DNA of 64,000 nucleotides from positions 60,216,512 through 60,280,511 of the forward strand of contig NC_088301.1 in NCBI RefSeq assembly GCF_032854445.1. Direction: 5' to 3'. Position numbers and translations under genes: made by a program. The number at the start of each line of letters is the position of its first letter. Position 1 is the stretch's first letter. Shown piece after piece: positions 45,881 through 58,960 of this stretch. This DNA comes from Liolophura sinensis (Eukaryota; Mollusca; Polyplacophora; Chitonida; Chitonidae). The notes under the pieces were generated by a model. The model was not told where the DNA came from. It ran no database searches and saw nothing but the letters and a program-made list of their open reading frames with translations.

Positions 45881-47729
45881 TAACTAACTAAAACCACGCC
45901 ACCAAACCAAACAGATGACATTTTCCCGACATTTCTGGATGCAAAGGGATATTGACGTGCAAGCATGGTAGACAATGCTTATGTTTGACTAGTCTTAAAC
46001 AAGGTCTGGCGATCCTTTGCACGTAAACAATGTTGAATGCTGAATAAATTATCTGTTCCACACTTCCCACAATATGGCCAGCTTGGCATATATATTGTAT
46101 ACTGGTCAATACGCCAGGCTATGGTGTGCCCTGAAATCGGATTGCCCCAGGTTCTATTGTCAGCGGTTAATATCTAAGATTTGTGTGTAACCTGTAGATC
46201 AGGTCATCTAGGGCACCCTCTTCTCACAGCTGCCATTTTGATCACCGGCGACAAGTGGCACACTGACAGCCGACATCAGAACATTGTTTGATTTTTGGAA
46301 TCAAAACCGTCCGTGATTCTTTGCTGTGTCGTGTTGTTTTCCCTGTAGGAAACATGATGTTGTGATTTTGAACACTAGTAAAGAGTTTTGTCATATGATC
46401 ATACAAGTCCTGTGTATATCGAAATGGCTACCGCCATCACTGAAGCGTGCACCAAACGATTCGAGGATAGCCTGGTGTGGAAAGCCATGTACGTGTTCGA
46501 TATTCCGTGTCCTGAACATTCCAACAGTGTTGTGAAAGAAGTAGCCTGGAAGGAAATTTGAGTATATCTGGCAGTACTGTCGAAATTATTACTATCAAAT
46601 TATTTTCTGTCTTCACGTGACTTTTTGGTTGTTGCTGCTTGTGAAAATTGTGTCCGCAGCTGTCGGGTTAATCTACTGGGTAAAGGAGCAAGCAGCCGCG
46701 CCGACTGACGTCTAAAATCAGATGCTGTTTTACTGGCTTCAAACGCAGAGAATACTGAAATAAAACGTTTCGCATTGCATTTTAATTAGCCAAAATTTCC
46801 CTTTGCAGTGCCCTATTTAAATGGGTGCACCCGTCATTGTGCACAAATTCCTTTTGTTGAAACAACACTTAGGTCTTTATACATACACGCTGTGTGATGG
46901 CGGATCTCTTCATCCAGAAAACAGATAATGCTGATGTACCTAAATCGCTCTTCTACGTTTAGAATTACATTCAAAAGATTCGAAACACGCTCTAAGCGTA
47001 ATGCTCCGACCAATAGTTTTTGCATTTGATTTGAAACTTTGATTAGGTATATATTTATATAAACGAGTTTACCACGGAAGAATTTCCAATAAATGCCTTT
47101 CTTCTTGAAGTAGTTAAAAATGTTTCAATGCATTGATATGCATGAAGGCGCTGATACCAACATTAATTCTGTGGAATATGGTAAGTCTATACCAAATGCA
47201 TCCTATGCTTGTTGTGCTACTGGATACATATACCGTTCAATACTATTAAAATTCTATTCATTTTCTTTAAATTTGATGCTCTAATGCTTCCAAATCTGAT
47301 AAGACCATTCATACCTGTATGTCTAATCGATTTCCTTCGTAGCCTGACCACCGTGTTGATGATTAGCCCAATCGATCCTCTTCAGGCCAGAAAGGTAATA
47401 TCTTGGACATGCTAATAGACCTAAGTTCATCACTAATATGCCGTGTGCTGATGACTGCTCTGAAGAGCCCTGACCGCGATAACCTCTCTTCTAATCAGCG
47501 GTTCAACAGGGAGCGTGCGCTACACTACAAGGAGGTGCATGGATAGAGACTCTTGGAGCATCTGCTGTTGAGTAAAATAAACATAAATATGGCTACTGGT
47601 GTTCCAGCGACTATTCACTAATATCCATACTTGTGACATTTATTTTTTACGAGGGCTACTGGCCCTCGAGGTTATTAGTCATTCTGTGAACTTAGGTGAA
47701 CCATGCACAGCTTCAGTACAAATCTACAG
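45881..47729. other. No repeat recognised; one weak small ORF
   Basis: Contains the candidate small ORF at 46424-46561. The rest shows no tandem repeat or mobile element. Confidence 0.4.
46424..46561 (+). CDS. Unrecognised 45-codon ORF (weak)
   Basis: ATG at 46424 in AAATGGC context, then MATAITEACTKRFEDSLVWK, continuing through AMYVFDIPCPEHSNSVVKEV and ending at TGA. The residue mix is protein-like and the surrounding 350 bp is slightly GC-richer than average. A possible donor (GAAGTAGCC) within it could make this a first exon. No family recognised; chance is possible. Confidence 0.2.
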   Translation: MATAITEACTKRFEDSLVWKAMYVFDIPCPEHSNSVVKEVAWKEI

Positions 47730-47782
47730 TTATTTATTTGACTGGAGGTTTGTGACGTAGGCAAGAATATTTCATTATAGTG
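47730..47782 (-). mobile_element. Decayed SINE 3' tail
   Basis: TTATTTATTTGACTGGAGGT then GCAAGAATATTTCATTATAG recalls the inverted SINE end, with several changes. Confidence 0.5.
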
Positions 47783-50700
47783 TGTTCCTGTATGTTGGGT
47801 CTTCATTCCATGATGACATGTGCCTATATAAACTAAAGTGCTGAGTTCAAAGCCTTGTCTACGTAACGTTTACTAATACAGTTAAACGATATTTAACGTG
47901 CAGATATTAGATATATGGGTTTATCATTTCAGTGATTTTCCGCTTTCATTGTCCGGTGTGACAAAGTGCCAAGTTTCAATCTCTGGTGTTTACTTATATA
48001 GTCTAACAAGTTTTAACATTCAATGAGTATATACATAGGTCTAACATTTCTATATTTTTAAGCTTTAAAGACAAAAGATTCCAACAAAGTATAATTCGCA
48101 GGGACAACATAAGACTAGATCAGTGATCAAGAAGTCCCACTACGTTAGATAGCATACTTATTATGTTCGAATTCAAACATTTTCGGGCACGTGACAAATA
48201 TGACAATCAGTACATATCCCCAATTCTCAAGATACAAATGCGGTTTTTGTACCATGAACTTAGCGGTACTGGTTCTATCAATATGTTATATACGAGTTGA
48301 ATCAGGTTAGTTGTGCTGCCCCGGGGATCATGAACCCATCTTAGACTCAAGTCAAAACTTTAATCATGAAATTTGGTATGTTCCTTTCCGTTACGAACGT
48401 CAGAAATACCAACTTTAAAGTGATTTGAAATTTTGTGGTCCCTGGTCCAGAAGAACAAGACTGTTCAAGGTCTTTATATAAATCCAAAATGGCCGGTTTT
48501 GTTCCTTCAATCATTACACTTTCTTTCTTGATCTCTTTTGATGCCTTTCAATTACCCTGTAATGTAAGTTGCACATCATGATGTTGCATCAAATTCTGAT
48601 GTGATTTTGTAGTTCAATACCTGACCCACAATGCTCCTTCTATAACTTTTATTAACCTATCATATGTTTTAGTTTCTGATTCGTGTAGACAGGATAATAA
48701 AAACTTAACGACTAGGGATGCGGTGCTATCGGCAGAGACCTTAAGAAATTTGATTAAATCATCTTAAGGCGTGTTCGACCTCTGCTAGGGGTCCACGCCC
48801 TGTCTGATGATGGCTGGTAACTAGGGACATCATCTTTTTGATGTTCATTTTGTAACAAGATAAAACATAGGTTTCACTAATTAACAAACATACAAAATGG
48901 ATGAAGAAGGACAAGACCAATATCTTTCAGTTGTTGTGATGCGCGTTGCTCACAGCCATTTTTTTATTTTATCACAAAACAATTGTCTGAAGAACAAAAC
49001 AGGAGATTCTGTGGTGAAATGTAGAAGTATCAAGAAGTGGGAAGGGTTTTCGCAATGTATTTTAATGAACTTTACGTAGTTTCAACAGCTGTTTTAAAGT
49101 TTGGATGTACATTAGTTGTTAAAGCATAAAATCCAGATTGTCACAAATAGAGACTGCTCAGCTTTGAAAACTGACACGTTTACAGGCAATATTTTCCATC
49201 CCAGAAAAAAACAGTTCAGAATGTTAGAGCATGGTTAACATCGCGTTGAAGAGATGTTGATGATAATAATAAAGCTACATATGATCTGAAATGACAAATG
49301 AGACTGTTTAATCCCATTAGAGGAATTCGTATTTATCAGTTCTTCTGAAGGGCATTTGCTTATTACAAACACAGATTTGCTGGGAAAAAAACCGAAGTAA
49401 TCTACATTTGTTAAGTGTTCTTTACCTAATAGAATTTATGTTTATAAACGTAGCAAGGGCAGTTATATATTCTGTCAGATTAAATGGCTCAGTAATGTAT
49501 TCAGTAACCGTCAACATGCTTAGCGAGAAGGCCGCCCTGCAAAAACCAGCGAGATTTATTTGTTCAATTAAATGAAGTCCCCGAGATATCAGAGCACCAA
49601 GTGGCTACGTGTCAAATAGACGAGATGCAATAGTTTGTATACCACATAATCCATCTTGCGCAATCTGTTTCACAGCTTCTACTGCGTAATCAATCCTCCA
49701 CAAATTATACGCAAGATCGCAACTGAGCTATGAATTATCTGTCGTCTCTGGCTCTCTCGTGTCGAACCCTCTACTTTGTACTGCATGGTCGTTTGTCATT
49801 GTGTTATCCTAGCAGTAAACAAAACATAAAATAAATTCATAAACAGATGAACTAATATGCAAAAACATCGCTTTTTGCCTGCCGGTGGTAAGCCAGAAGT
49901 TGAACATATTTACGACATACCGCCCCTTTGAAAGTATTTCTCTATTGAAGCTGTGTTACCCGTCTCAAAGTTAATCCAGCCTTATGTGATCGATATTTAC
50001 CTCTTCCCCAGGAATGCGTTAGCTTTTTGACACTCCTTTATGCCGGTACCATCAATAAACTTATAGAGTAGAACTCTATGTCGCTCACAGCTGTAAGGAA
50101 AACTCAATGTACAGACACACATATTCCAATAGAAACAGCGTAGAATCTCAAAAGATTAACTATAAAACGTTGACAAGTAGTTAGCATTGTATTGATCATT
50201 TTACTACATGAGAAATTCAAAATCAGTGGTCGGTTTCTGCATAATAATTTGGTTAAAAAGGTATGATAATATAATTTCAAACCATGACTACATTTGGTAT
50301 TTCTATATACCGTTATGAATATACGAAGCTGATGGGAATAGATGTTCCCCGTTTTCATGTACTTGTATATCTCCAACAAATGTCAAAATACTGGTTTTAT
50401 TTGGGACTGTTTCTATCCGTTTCAGTTCTGCACAACTATTATCTAATCGCTTATGACGGGCAAATTAGTGGAAAGCTTTGGCCCTTTGAGACTATGTGGA
50501 TACTAGTAGAAACATTCCCTTATTTCATCCATGGAATCCGCCCTATCTGCTCGTACTTAAAAAGGACCTATAGTCATCGATACTGTTTATTACAGTGGAC
50601 ATGTTAGAGTGGGTGTCGAGACAAAACTAGCCTTTTCAGGACATGCCCACAATTCCCCAGCATGTCAGTACATCACGTTATAATATAGAGAATGAATGCA

Positions 50701-50839
50701 AATAAACACAATAAATCATCTACAGTTTAAAAGAATTATTACCACAAAAGCGGGTTATGCCGCAAAGGCTTAAAAAAATTATTCAGATTCCTTTATTAAC
50801 ATGTAGAAATATGATACATTTATAATATCATGAATAACT
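47783..50839. other. No gene or repeat recognised
   Basis: Short frames at 48897-49079, 50104-50379 and 50284-50607 overlap or lack motifs. A small imperfect palindrome with CTTAAG at both ends lies near 48741-48768. Confidence 0.4.
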
Positions 50840-50977
50840 TTGTTGTTTAACACTATATTCAAGAATGTTTTACGTGTACAGCGGTGTCAGTTTTACGAGT
50901 GGAAACTGGAGTGTCCATGTAAACCTCCGACCTTTGGCATAATGCTCACAAAATTTGCCACATTTGACACACAAATA
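50840..50977 (-). mobile_element. Decayed SINE (variant body)
   Basis: GTTGTTTAACACTATATTCA, AGAATGTTTTACGTGTACAG, GTGGAAACTGGAGTGTCC and AACCTCCGACCTTTGGCATA follow the order of an inverted SINE 3' half. The body variant differs from the 45091 copy. Confidence 0.5.
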
Positions 50978-51067
50978 TGTACACCACATTGTCGGAAGGC
51001 AAATTAGTGGTCTTAAGAAACGTTAAATTTCGCACACGAACATAAAAGTGTCGTCCAAAGCTTATTG

Positions 51068-51370
51068 TCAAAAAAATCCCACAAACAAGAAGAAATGCCA
51101 CAAACGAGGAGAAATGCCACAAACAATGAGAAATCCCACAAACGAGGAGAAATCCCACAAACAAGGAGAAATGCCACGAACGAAGAGAAATCCCACAAAC
51201 AAAGAGAAATCCCACAAACCAGGAGAAATCCTACAAACAAGGAGAAATCCCACAAACGAGGAGAAGAAATCCCACAAACGAGGAGAAGAAATCCCACAAA
51301 CGGGGAGAAATCCCACAAACGAGGAGAAATCCCACAAACGAGGAGAAGAAATCCCACAAACAAGGAGAGC
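51068..51370 (+). repeat. 19-bp minisatellite
   Basis: Unit ACAAACGAGGAGAAATCCC repeated about 15 times, with a few 22-bp versions carrying an extra GAA (GAGGAGAAGAAATCCC). The unit contains no stop trinucleotide in most frames of either strand, which yields overlapping 89-117 codon frames on both strands. None is credible as a gene. Confidence 0.95.
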
Positions 51371-53323
51371 GGGGGTATTTACAAAATGCGTCAACGCATG
51401 ACCGCCTATTCATAGCGATTGCATGGAAGCACGTTGGCCGTTAGATCACGCTTTCCAACAATAAAACGCTCATTAAATCAAATAACATTTGATGATGAAA
51501 GCATGGTTAAAATTTTGTCAACGGTAACCTCCTCTAGGTTTGCTTTGCAAAAGGATGAGTCGTGCATTAGCCCGAATTCTTAATCATGTCAGGTGGTTAC
51601 CTAGAGCATGCTATTCAAAACAGACCAAACAACCTGAAATATTCATTACTTCCCTGTTGGTTGTTGGTATGACCACCATCCCCTTAAATTAGATCTTTCC
51701 ATTTTCCGTCCATGCCATGCACGTATTTCTCCCACAGTTGATTATTTTGAATTATTCTGTTTATCATTTAAACGGCACGATTGTATTGCTGGGCAAACAG
51801 ATGTTAATAGCTACCAGTTATTATACTTTCAAACCTATATAACATTGGACATGAAAATGTAATGTGGGGTTTGACTATCTACGCATACTCACCTGACGCC
51901 AGGCTAAATTTCAAACACTGCTAGCCCGTGCAGTTTCAAAAGCTTGATGTCTTCCATATTTTATCTAAATCATTCTCAGACACCCGCGATATTAAGTTTA
52001 CCTGGAACGTGCGGACAGCTGATGTAATTATCTGATTACCCCGTATCGGCGGTGTTAAAGATTGGCAACATCTGATTTAATGTATAGGCGATTTAATGGT
52101 CAGTAATATCACTTCGGAAGACCAGCCTGATAAAACATACTCCCACTTCATCGCGTCTGCATCAGATAATTGAACGATCGACAGAATCCTGCAGAACCTG
52201 TAAGTTTGATAGGATACGTCAGCAAAGTTTCATGTGGTAGACACATGGTCATACATATGCAGATATCGAACATCGCTTCGATAGATTATTCCAGCTCAAA
52301 GAAAAATGAACATTATATGTGCCACTATTGAGTAAGTTTTGTTGCCAGTTAAGGTTAGAGCAAAACATCATATAAATAAAGATCGCCATATGAAGAAAAC
52401 GATTACCTTTTCCCTTCAACTCGGAGCTTGGGGGTCCATTTCACTGCAATTCTCTATCCAGCCTAATGCCTGGACAGTGATTGAAGGGCTAACTAACCCC
52501 AGATAAATCTATGTGACTTTAGCCTTAGATAGTGATGTGATTTGCAGCCAGATTTCAATCAGAACAGAAACGAGCCAAATCTTTTCACTTGGATTACCTA
52601 GCGGGAAGGAGAGTAAGTTATTTTGACTGACTGATTCGGACGTATGGGACGTTTATCTTCATTTCAAGTTGTTTTGGGCTAATTCAAAAAGGTCACACCT
52701 ATAGATGTAATCTAATAAGGATTTGTCCTGATTTTATATAATCAATCAGTGTCCCATGTATAAAATTGTTTGCTTTGGCTCTTCTTTAAATAGGAAGATC
52801 GACGTATTAGGAATTTGATGCCTTCAAGGAAGAACATATTTTCGCACAGAAGTCCACAAGGAAAGGTTTGGAATCCTCGAGATGGCATATACCGCTAACT
52901 TAATTCCCCAGTGTTTGAGGAGTTCGTAGGTAGAATTCCTTGGTAGATGAAGAGTTCTTCGCACAAACTAAAGCTCTGCTATTACTCCACTGGGTAAAGG
53001 CTTTGCTTCGTAAATATATTTGGCGGTCAAGCTACGATGACCTTGGAAGAAGGCAATTATCTGGGCATTATGTGATTTGGACGGTTTCCAGCTGGCCAAT
53101 AAAAGTCTTAACGAAGGAAGGCGTACAGACAGCTCTGAATATACACCAAGGTATTGCGTTGGCTGCGAGAGTTGAATAAGAGGGTGCCAAAGTGGCGCGC
53201 TGAAGCCAATGACCCAAGGTCATCTTTCTGTCCACACAAGCCGTCTCTAACTAACTCCGTTGATGCTTGCGCAACACCAGAGTCCTTCCCACAAGAACAT
53301 AGTAATGGATTTTAAAAGCTTAC
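51371..53323. other. No gene recognised; presumed intronic on the minus strand near 53323
   Basis: No repeat identified. If the exon at 53324-53399 is real, the DNA immediately to its left begins its downstream intron. I could not find the next exon. The plus frame at 52940-53179 has no motif. Confidence 0.4.
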
Positions 53324-53399
53324 CGTATGCCCAGTAGTCACTGGTGCGTTCATATGCGAAATGATGACGATGGGATGGATCAAGATGCGTAATGTACTC
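53324..53399 (-). CDS. Isolated 76-nt internal exon of an unidentified gene
   Basis: On the minus strand a pyrimidine-rich acceptor (TATTGTCTTTTAG) precedes the exon and a near-consensus donor (CATACG|GTAAGC) follows it. The 76 nt are open in the frame beginning GAG TAC ATT ACG and encode EYITHLDPS, then HRHHFAYERTSDYWAY. The composition (His, Tyr, Trp, Asp) is unlike random AT-rich frames here, which have far more Leu, Ile and Lys. The length leaves a split codon at the 3' end. No protein family is recognised. Neighbouring exons were not found within several kb, which fits long introns. It is the best non-repeat coding signal in the window, but a single short exon can arise by chance. Confidence 0.5.
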
Positions 53400-56004
53400 C
53401 TAAAAGACAATATAAAAGATTATTTTATTTTATGACTAATAGATAGATATTTACAAATATGTTCGGACATATTTACATCGCAATCCCACTGACTGAAGAG
53501 ATCAACATGTAACAACTTTACCTTGTCAAATACATATTAAAAGTAACCTCTTTTGTTTCACATATAGTCGAATAAATTTTTTTTATTTGACAATCACGAA
53601 TATTTTCAAATTAATACGACATAAACAGGTATAACAATAGTTAAAGCTGGAACAGAATATGACATCTGTATTGATTGACTGTATTGATTATGTTTTTACG
53701 GTATACTTAACGTTGTCAGTGTCTGAATCATTCACAAAACATGCTTATTGTAGAAACATAACAATATTCAACATATGACTGGCGGGACAGTAGCCGAAAG
53801 TCTCCAATAAACATTATGGTTCCAGGTTAACTCTAGGGAATTCTGACTGCAAACTTGCAACCAAATGTGATATAATTCGGTCAAGTGTTTAAGTAGATGG
53901 ATTGCAGAAATTCAGTAGTGTATCAACATGGATAATATCCAAGCAAACCAACGGATAAACAAAAACGGACCAAATTTTATTCAGTTGTTAAGACAAGTTT
54001 TAGCTAATCAACATGGCTAAGGCATTACCAATCAGACAAAAAGACAGTTGAACCAAATTTGACGGCGAACAACACACTGTCTGTCCATAAGTAAGTTAGA
54101 CAGACATGGATATATTTGGGTACAACGTACAGGAAAGGAATCTCTGCAGCGGGCTTGGCTGAATCAGTTAACATGTACACCTTGGTACAGAATTTACTGG
54201 TCTGTCAAAGTGAACTTCTCCAGTGTGACAGTTTCCAAACTAGCACGTCTGTGCCCGTTGTATTCAAGGCTTGCAGTGACTAAGTAGAGCCAATCGCTGA
54301 GGGCAAGGGGTTAATAAGCGCTGATCTGTATCGCGCCTGGCATCTGAGGCACAATGGCAATGGTTTGTCTGGGTTCAGTTGATTCACCTGTTTCTATAGA
54401 CTTCAGCGGAATGGACTTATTCAGCTCCGAGGACATCATAATTTGCCCGTGTATTCTCATGACCATCCATGCACAACCGCGGCAAAATTTCCATTGACTT
54501 ACTGGAAAGGGTTCGGGTAATATAATACCTAGATAATTGGATACGGGGCCATCATCATTGCTTGGGAGCTGCTATGTTTACCCAGTAGAGACTGTATCTT
54601 TTCATCGACATGATCCTTGCGATATGAAGGGCAACAGTATCTGCTGTCCGACCAGACTGACCAAGCTCAGCCGTTGACTAATCTGAACATATCATTTGTA
54701 CATACCAGTCAGATATGAGTTATTACATGAGCATAGAATAGAGGCTCATTGCATAGTTTTGAACAGCCTAACAGTGAGTTATAACTATAAATGATGTATC
54801 CACCAGAATAGCTGACAATCTCCATATGCTCACAGACAGTTCACACAGCTTGCACGAATCCAGAGCTGGCGATCACATCAACTGCCTAGGGTGATCAGAT
54901 CGCGTACATACAATTCACATAAAACACAAAACCTGTTGAATGAATATCCGCAATGCTTAAATACGTTTTCAAGTAGGGTTGGGTATGGCATAACAAGGGA
55001 AATTGAACTAACAAATCTGGGTAATTAGGAAACCTAACTAGAGTCTCTCCTAGTCTGAGAGATTGATTTAAGTCATAATACTTTTCTCAAACACAACGTC
55101 AATGTTGTATGCCAGCAACAACATCTTCCAAAATGAATACAGGGTTTCGGAAGTGTCATGTTTTGAGATGTTGACTAACTTCTTGCGTTTTAAGAAAGAT
55201 TTTACACTGGCAAAGTGCGAACAACTATCACTCTAAATGGCCATTTTGGATCAATTATATCTGAAGATCAGAAATTGGAATAGTTCAAATCAACGGTCCA
55301 CACATTAAAACCCAGTTCTTGGAGGAGAGAAACTTCCAGTGCTGAATAAGAAAAATGTGCCATTGGTCTTAAAAATAAGAGATACACGTTTACTTTCAGA
55401 CACATGTTTGATTAAAAATTGCTTGCATGCGTCGTCCAGGAGGCCAATACATATGCGTGGTTAGGTGCAATCTGAATGTAACCAATAAGGCGAGGATCGC
55501 AGAAACCAGTCATTTATGGTACTTTATATTGTTGCCTACAAAAATAAATAAGATCAAGTCCATTGTGTGTTTTATGGATTAAATTATAATGGATTAAATC
55601 CATAATGATATCCGAAACATCTTATTCCAGTGAATAAGCTTCTCTGCAAATATTTGTAAATCGAACGAACGTTATTGAATCTCTGACCGATGTCCCACAG
55701 AACGGCCGCATCCAATGTTAACCCTTAATAATAAGAGCCTCGTAATGATTTTTCACTCGCCAGTTTGAAAATATTCATTATACCATGGTTTTAAGAAACT
55801 GTTTGATACTTGCGTCATTGGCGACTTGTATATTGATTGTAATTATTGTACAAGCAGTGAGAGTACACAGTGACTGTTTGTTGCCAAGCAGAGCGTTTGT
55901 GGACATAACCGCATATTTAACTTACTCAGCAGTTTTCTGGGCGATGACGTTACACGGCGCAGGTGCAAAGAGAGACCGGTATTCTATACTGCCATTATTA
56001 GTCT
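53400..56004. other. No gene or repeat recognised
   Basis: On the exon model this is upstream intron. No second exon, SINE or tandem repeat was recognised. A 74-codon plus frame (55785-56009) begins with a hydrophobic stretch (CLILASLATCILIVIIVQAV) but runs into the next repeat. Confidence 0.4.
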
Positions 56005-56350
56005 TCTAGATTGACATTATTAGTCTTCTCTAGACATTCAGTATTAGTTATGTGGATATCTATTACCATTATTGTGAACATCCATTATTAGTATTGTAAA
56101 CATCAATTTTTCATATTCTGGACATCCATCATTAGTATTCTGGATATCCAGTATTTGTATGCTAGATATCTCTTACTGGTATTGCAGACATCTATTATTA
56201 GTCTTCTTGACAGCCATTACTAGTATTCTAGATAGCTGCTAGTAGTATTTTAGACATCCAATATTGGTATTGTAGACATGCATTACTAGAATTCCTCTAC
56301 ATCCATTATTAATATTCTGGACATACATTATTAGCATTTTAGGCATTACG
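56005..56350 (+). repeat. ~22-bp degenerate minisatellite
   Basis: Words such as CATCCATTATTAGTATTCTG and GACATC recur every 22-26 bp. The right edge meets the 5' end of RT copy D. Confidence 0.8.
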
Positions 56351-57805
56351 ATTACAAAGAGTGCCCTCCCAGCCTCTTGGCTGTCCTGTAGCTGTTCTCG
56401 TTTGAATACTACTATATACAGAAACTGTTAAGGAACAGCCCCCACCAAATCCAATCTTTCTCATTCACTAAACGGTATATTGATGATCTAGCTATAAACA
56501 ATCGATATATCGCAAAGGCTGTGAGACCCACCTTCGCTTGATGTAAAGGAAACCACATACTCTCCAGGTGGTATCAATATTTGCACAAAGACCAAAGCAG
56601 TTTCCTCTCTCGCAGATTGTACAACGAGGATAGTTTCAATTTTAACATTATCATAAATTATCCTGAATTCTGCAACAACATACCAAAGGGTACTGCATCC
56701 TGTGCGTCTAGTGACGATTTTAATCAAGTTCTTACTGTAAACACTAGTGTGTCAAGGTTATTCCACCAAGTCTGTACGTCGAAACATTAGTATACCGGAC
56801 GTCAACCAAGATGGAGGTTTCAGGTCATTAATTGCAAGGCTAATCGCCCAAAACGACGCACAACACAAGCCACCAAAGAACTAAGAATTTACATACAGTA
56901 CGAGAAACCCTTTCAAAGGTATCCAGGTTTCAATAATTTTAGAAAGACGCAAAATATGTTCTAGGCGACTGAGTAAAATCAGTATTCAAATCGTATATCT
57001 TGCTAGAATATCAGTTGTCGATAACAATTTATCTCAGCTGGGCTTTGATTGCAAATCTTCATGTATCCAAAATGGCGATCTAATTCAACACGATGAATGC
57101 ACAACTTAAGCGGAATTAGACACAATCATGATGTAGAGCACGAGAGATTCTGGACCCTCTGTCCATACTTAATTACAAGATGATTATACTGAGTGTAAAA
57201 CCTAAGGAACTTCTGAGTGAAGGCGTTTGATGGAATAACCTGGACACAAAAGTTGAATGAGGTCGTCACATAACACACAGGATGTAACAAATGAGAGGAA
57301 ACCATTTGATCTTTGTACAAGTATTGGTCCTGATAAGATGTACCATCTGGAGAGTCTGTGGTTTCCTTTAAATCCAGCGGTGGATATATATCTTTCACTC
57401 AAAGCTTCTTAAGTTTTACAATCTAAGTCATTATGAACCGATCGTCCAGATTCTCTGGCGCTCTGCTTCATGATTGTGTCTAATTCGGCTTAACCTGTGG
57501 ATAGGGACTGTCTGTCCAGCATGCTAGATCGGCAGTTGCCGATATCCATATTATATTATCGACATCTTATATACTGATTTTAATACTGATTTCACTCATT
57601 CGCCTGGAACATACCTTGCGTCTTTGAAACATCATTGATAACTGCTGACCGCTTTTAGCATGATTCTTTCCTAATTTCGTACTTTGCTTACTTTCGTAAT
57701 AGTTTGCTCTAAACGTCGTTTTGTAATTTCACTTAGCGATTATTGTCCTGAAACGCCAATCTTGGTTGACGGCTATTATACGAATGTCTGTTTCAGGGCA
57801 TAGAT
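56350..57805 (+). mobile_element. RT retroelement copy D, split by an inverted copy
   Basis: The 5' piece (56350-56767) aligns with 62520-62860. It contains a mutated LADL region (CTTGGCTGTCCTGTAGCTGT), the YIDD box (AAACGGTATATTGATGATCT at about 56468) and sequence to TGTCAAGGTTATTCCACCA. The 3' piece (57396-57805) resumes with AAGTTTTACAATC and carries the 3' tail to GACGGCTATTATACGAATGT (about 57769-57790). Between them lies copy E in the opposite orientation. Reading frames are broken throughout. Confidence 0.8.
56768..57395 (-). mobile_element. RT retroelement copy E, nested inverted in copy D
   Basis: The minus strand begins inside the coding region (57126-57398 keeps MKDIYPPLDLKETTDSPDG) and then has an internal deletion that removes the YDKRD...IPKGPAYGV stretch. 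The coding end KFLRFYTQYNHLVIKYGQ follows, and the 3' tail ends at TAGTATACCGGACGTCAACC (about 56788). Truncated at its 5' end exactly where copy D resumes. Confidence 0.8.
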
Positions 57806-58640
57806 CCGTTACTAGAGCTGTAGGCATCAAATACTGGTGCTAGCCGCTCATGTCCAATTTGAATGTGGCGTTAGAGACATTCACAGTACCTTGGGTCATT
57901 TTCAAATTCCAGTGCTGCTATAGATATCCTCATTCCAGTAAGCACTTACATGCAGTTCAAATGCTGTTTTAAGACAAAACTTGGATAGCCCTCATATTCT
58001 GCACAGGAGAATACCCGGTCATTTCCAGTTCGAATTCAATTATACACATGGTTTTACAGATATCATGTCTGATGCGAATTCTGTTATAGTCATCCAGAAG
58101 ATAGCATGCGTTCATGTTCGAACATACCGCTATAGATATACCACTGGAAATTGCGCGCTAATGTCCAGATTGAATATCGTAAAGCTGTGCCATATGACAG
58201 TAAGCGCTCAAGTATAATTTAAGATCTGTTGTTCACTTGGCGCTTTGCTTTCATGTCCAATTAGAAGGCTTTTATAGACTTCAAATGACAATATGCGCTC
58301 CTGTGCAATTTTAATTCTGTTGTGGGATAATGCTTGCCCATGCCGAATTGGTTCGGGCTCCTGTCAAATTCAAATGTTATTTTTGGGCATACCCACAGGA
58401 CAGAACTCGCGCTTGTCCAATTCCATACGGCATACTGTTATAGTCACATCATGGGACAATACTTGCTCAGGTCCAGTTCGACAGTACGCGGCCTGGTTCA
58501 TTTCAAATGCCGTAGTAAACATGCGCTCATATTCGAATCGGACATGATCGCGAACACTACTGAGGAATCAAACGCTTTGTATCACAGGATAATCCGCGGT
58601 AATGTCTATTTTGAATGCTGGTATAGGTATATTACGAATA
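57805..58640 (+). repeat. Degenerate repeats, ~50-65 bp
   Basis: Recurring phrases such as GCGCTCATGTCCAATTTGAA, ATGCTGTTATAGAC and GGACAATACTTGCTCAGG, with variable spacing. An old, diverged array. Frames at 57981-58693 follow the repeats. Confidence 0.55.
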
Positions 58641-58960
58641 CGGTAACACGTGGGTTTACACTTACACCAGGTAAAACGTGGGGGTTGCACTAGGTGACAC
58701 TTTGGAGTGACACTTGCATCAGATAACAGGTGTGGGATACACTTACATTATGTACACGTGGTGATTACAGTTGTGGGTATTTTCTGGTTACTGATGGCCA
58801 TTTGTCACCTATTATAGTGACATCCCGACTTTGGTCTCTATGCTGTAAGTGTGTTATGTCGTACATCTTTAATAATACTACATTACACTTGGTCGAGGAG
58901 ACTCGTGGGTTTAACATTACTCGAGGTGACACATGGGGTTTACACTTGCAGTCCTACATG
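58640..58960 (+). repeat. Degenerate ACGTGGGTTTACACTT repeats
   Basis: ACACGTGGGTTTACACTTAC, AAACGTGGGGGTTGCAC, ACAGGTGTGGGATACACTTA and ACATGGGGTTTACACTTGC recur roughly every 33 bp in two clusters (58640-58765, 58900-58950). Confidence 0.6.
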
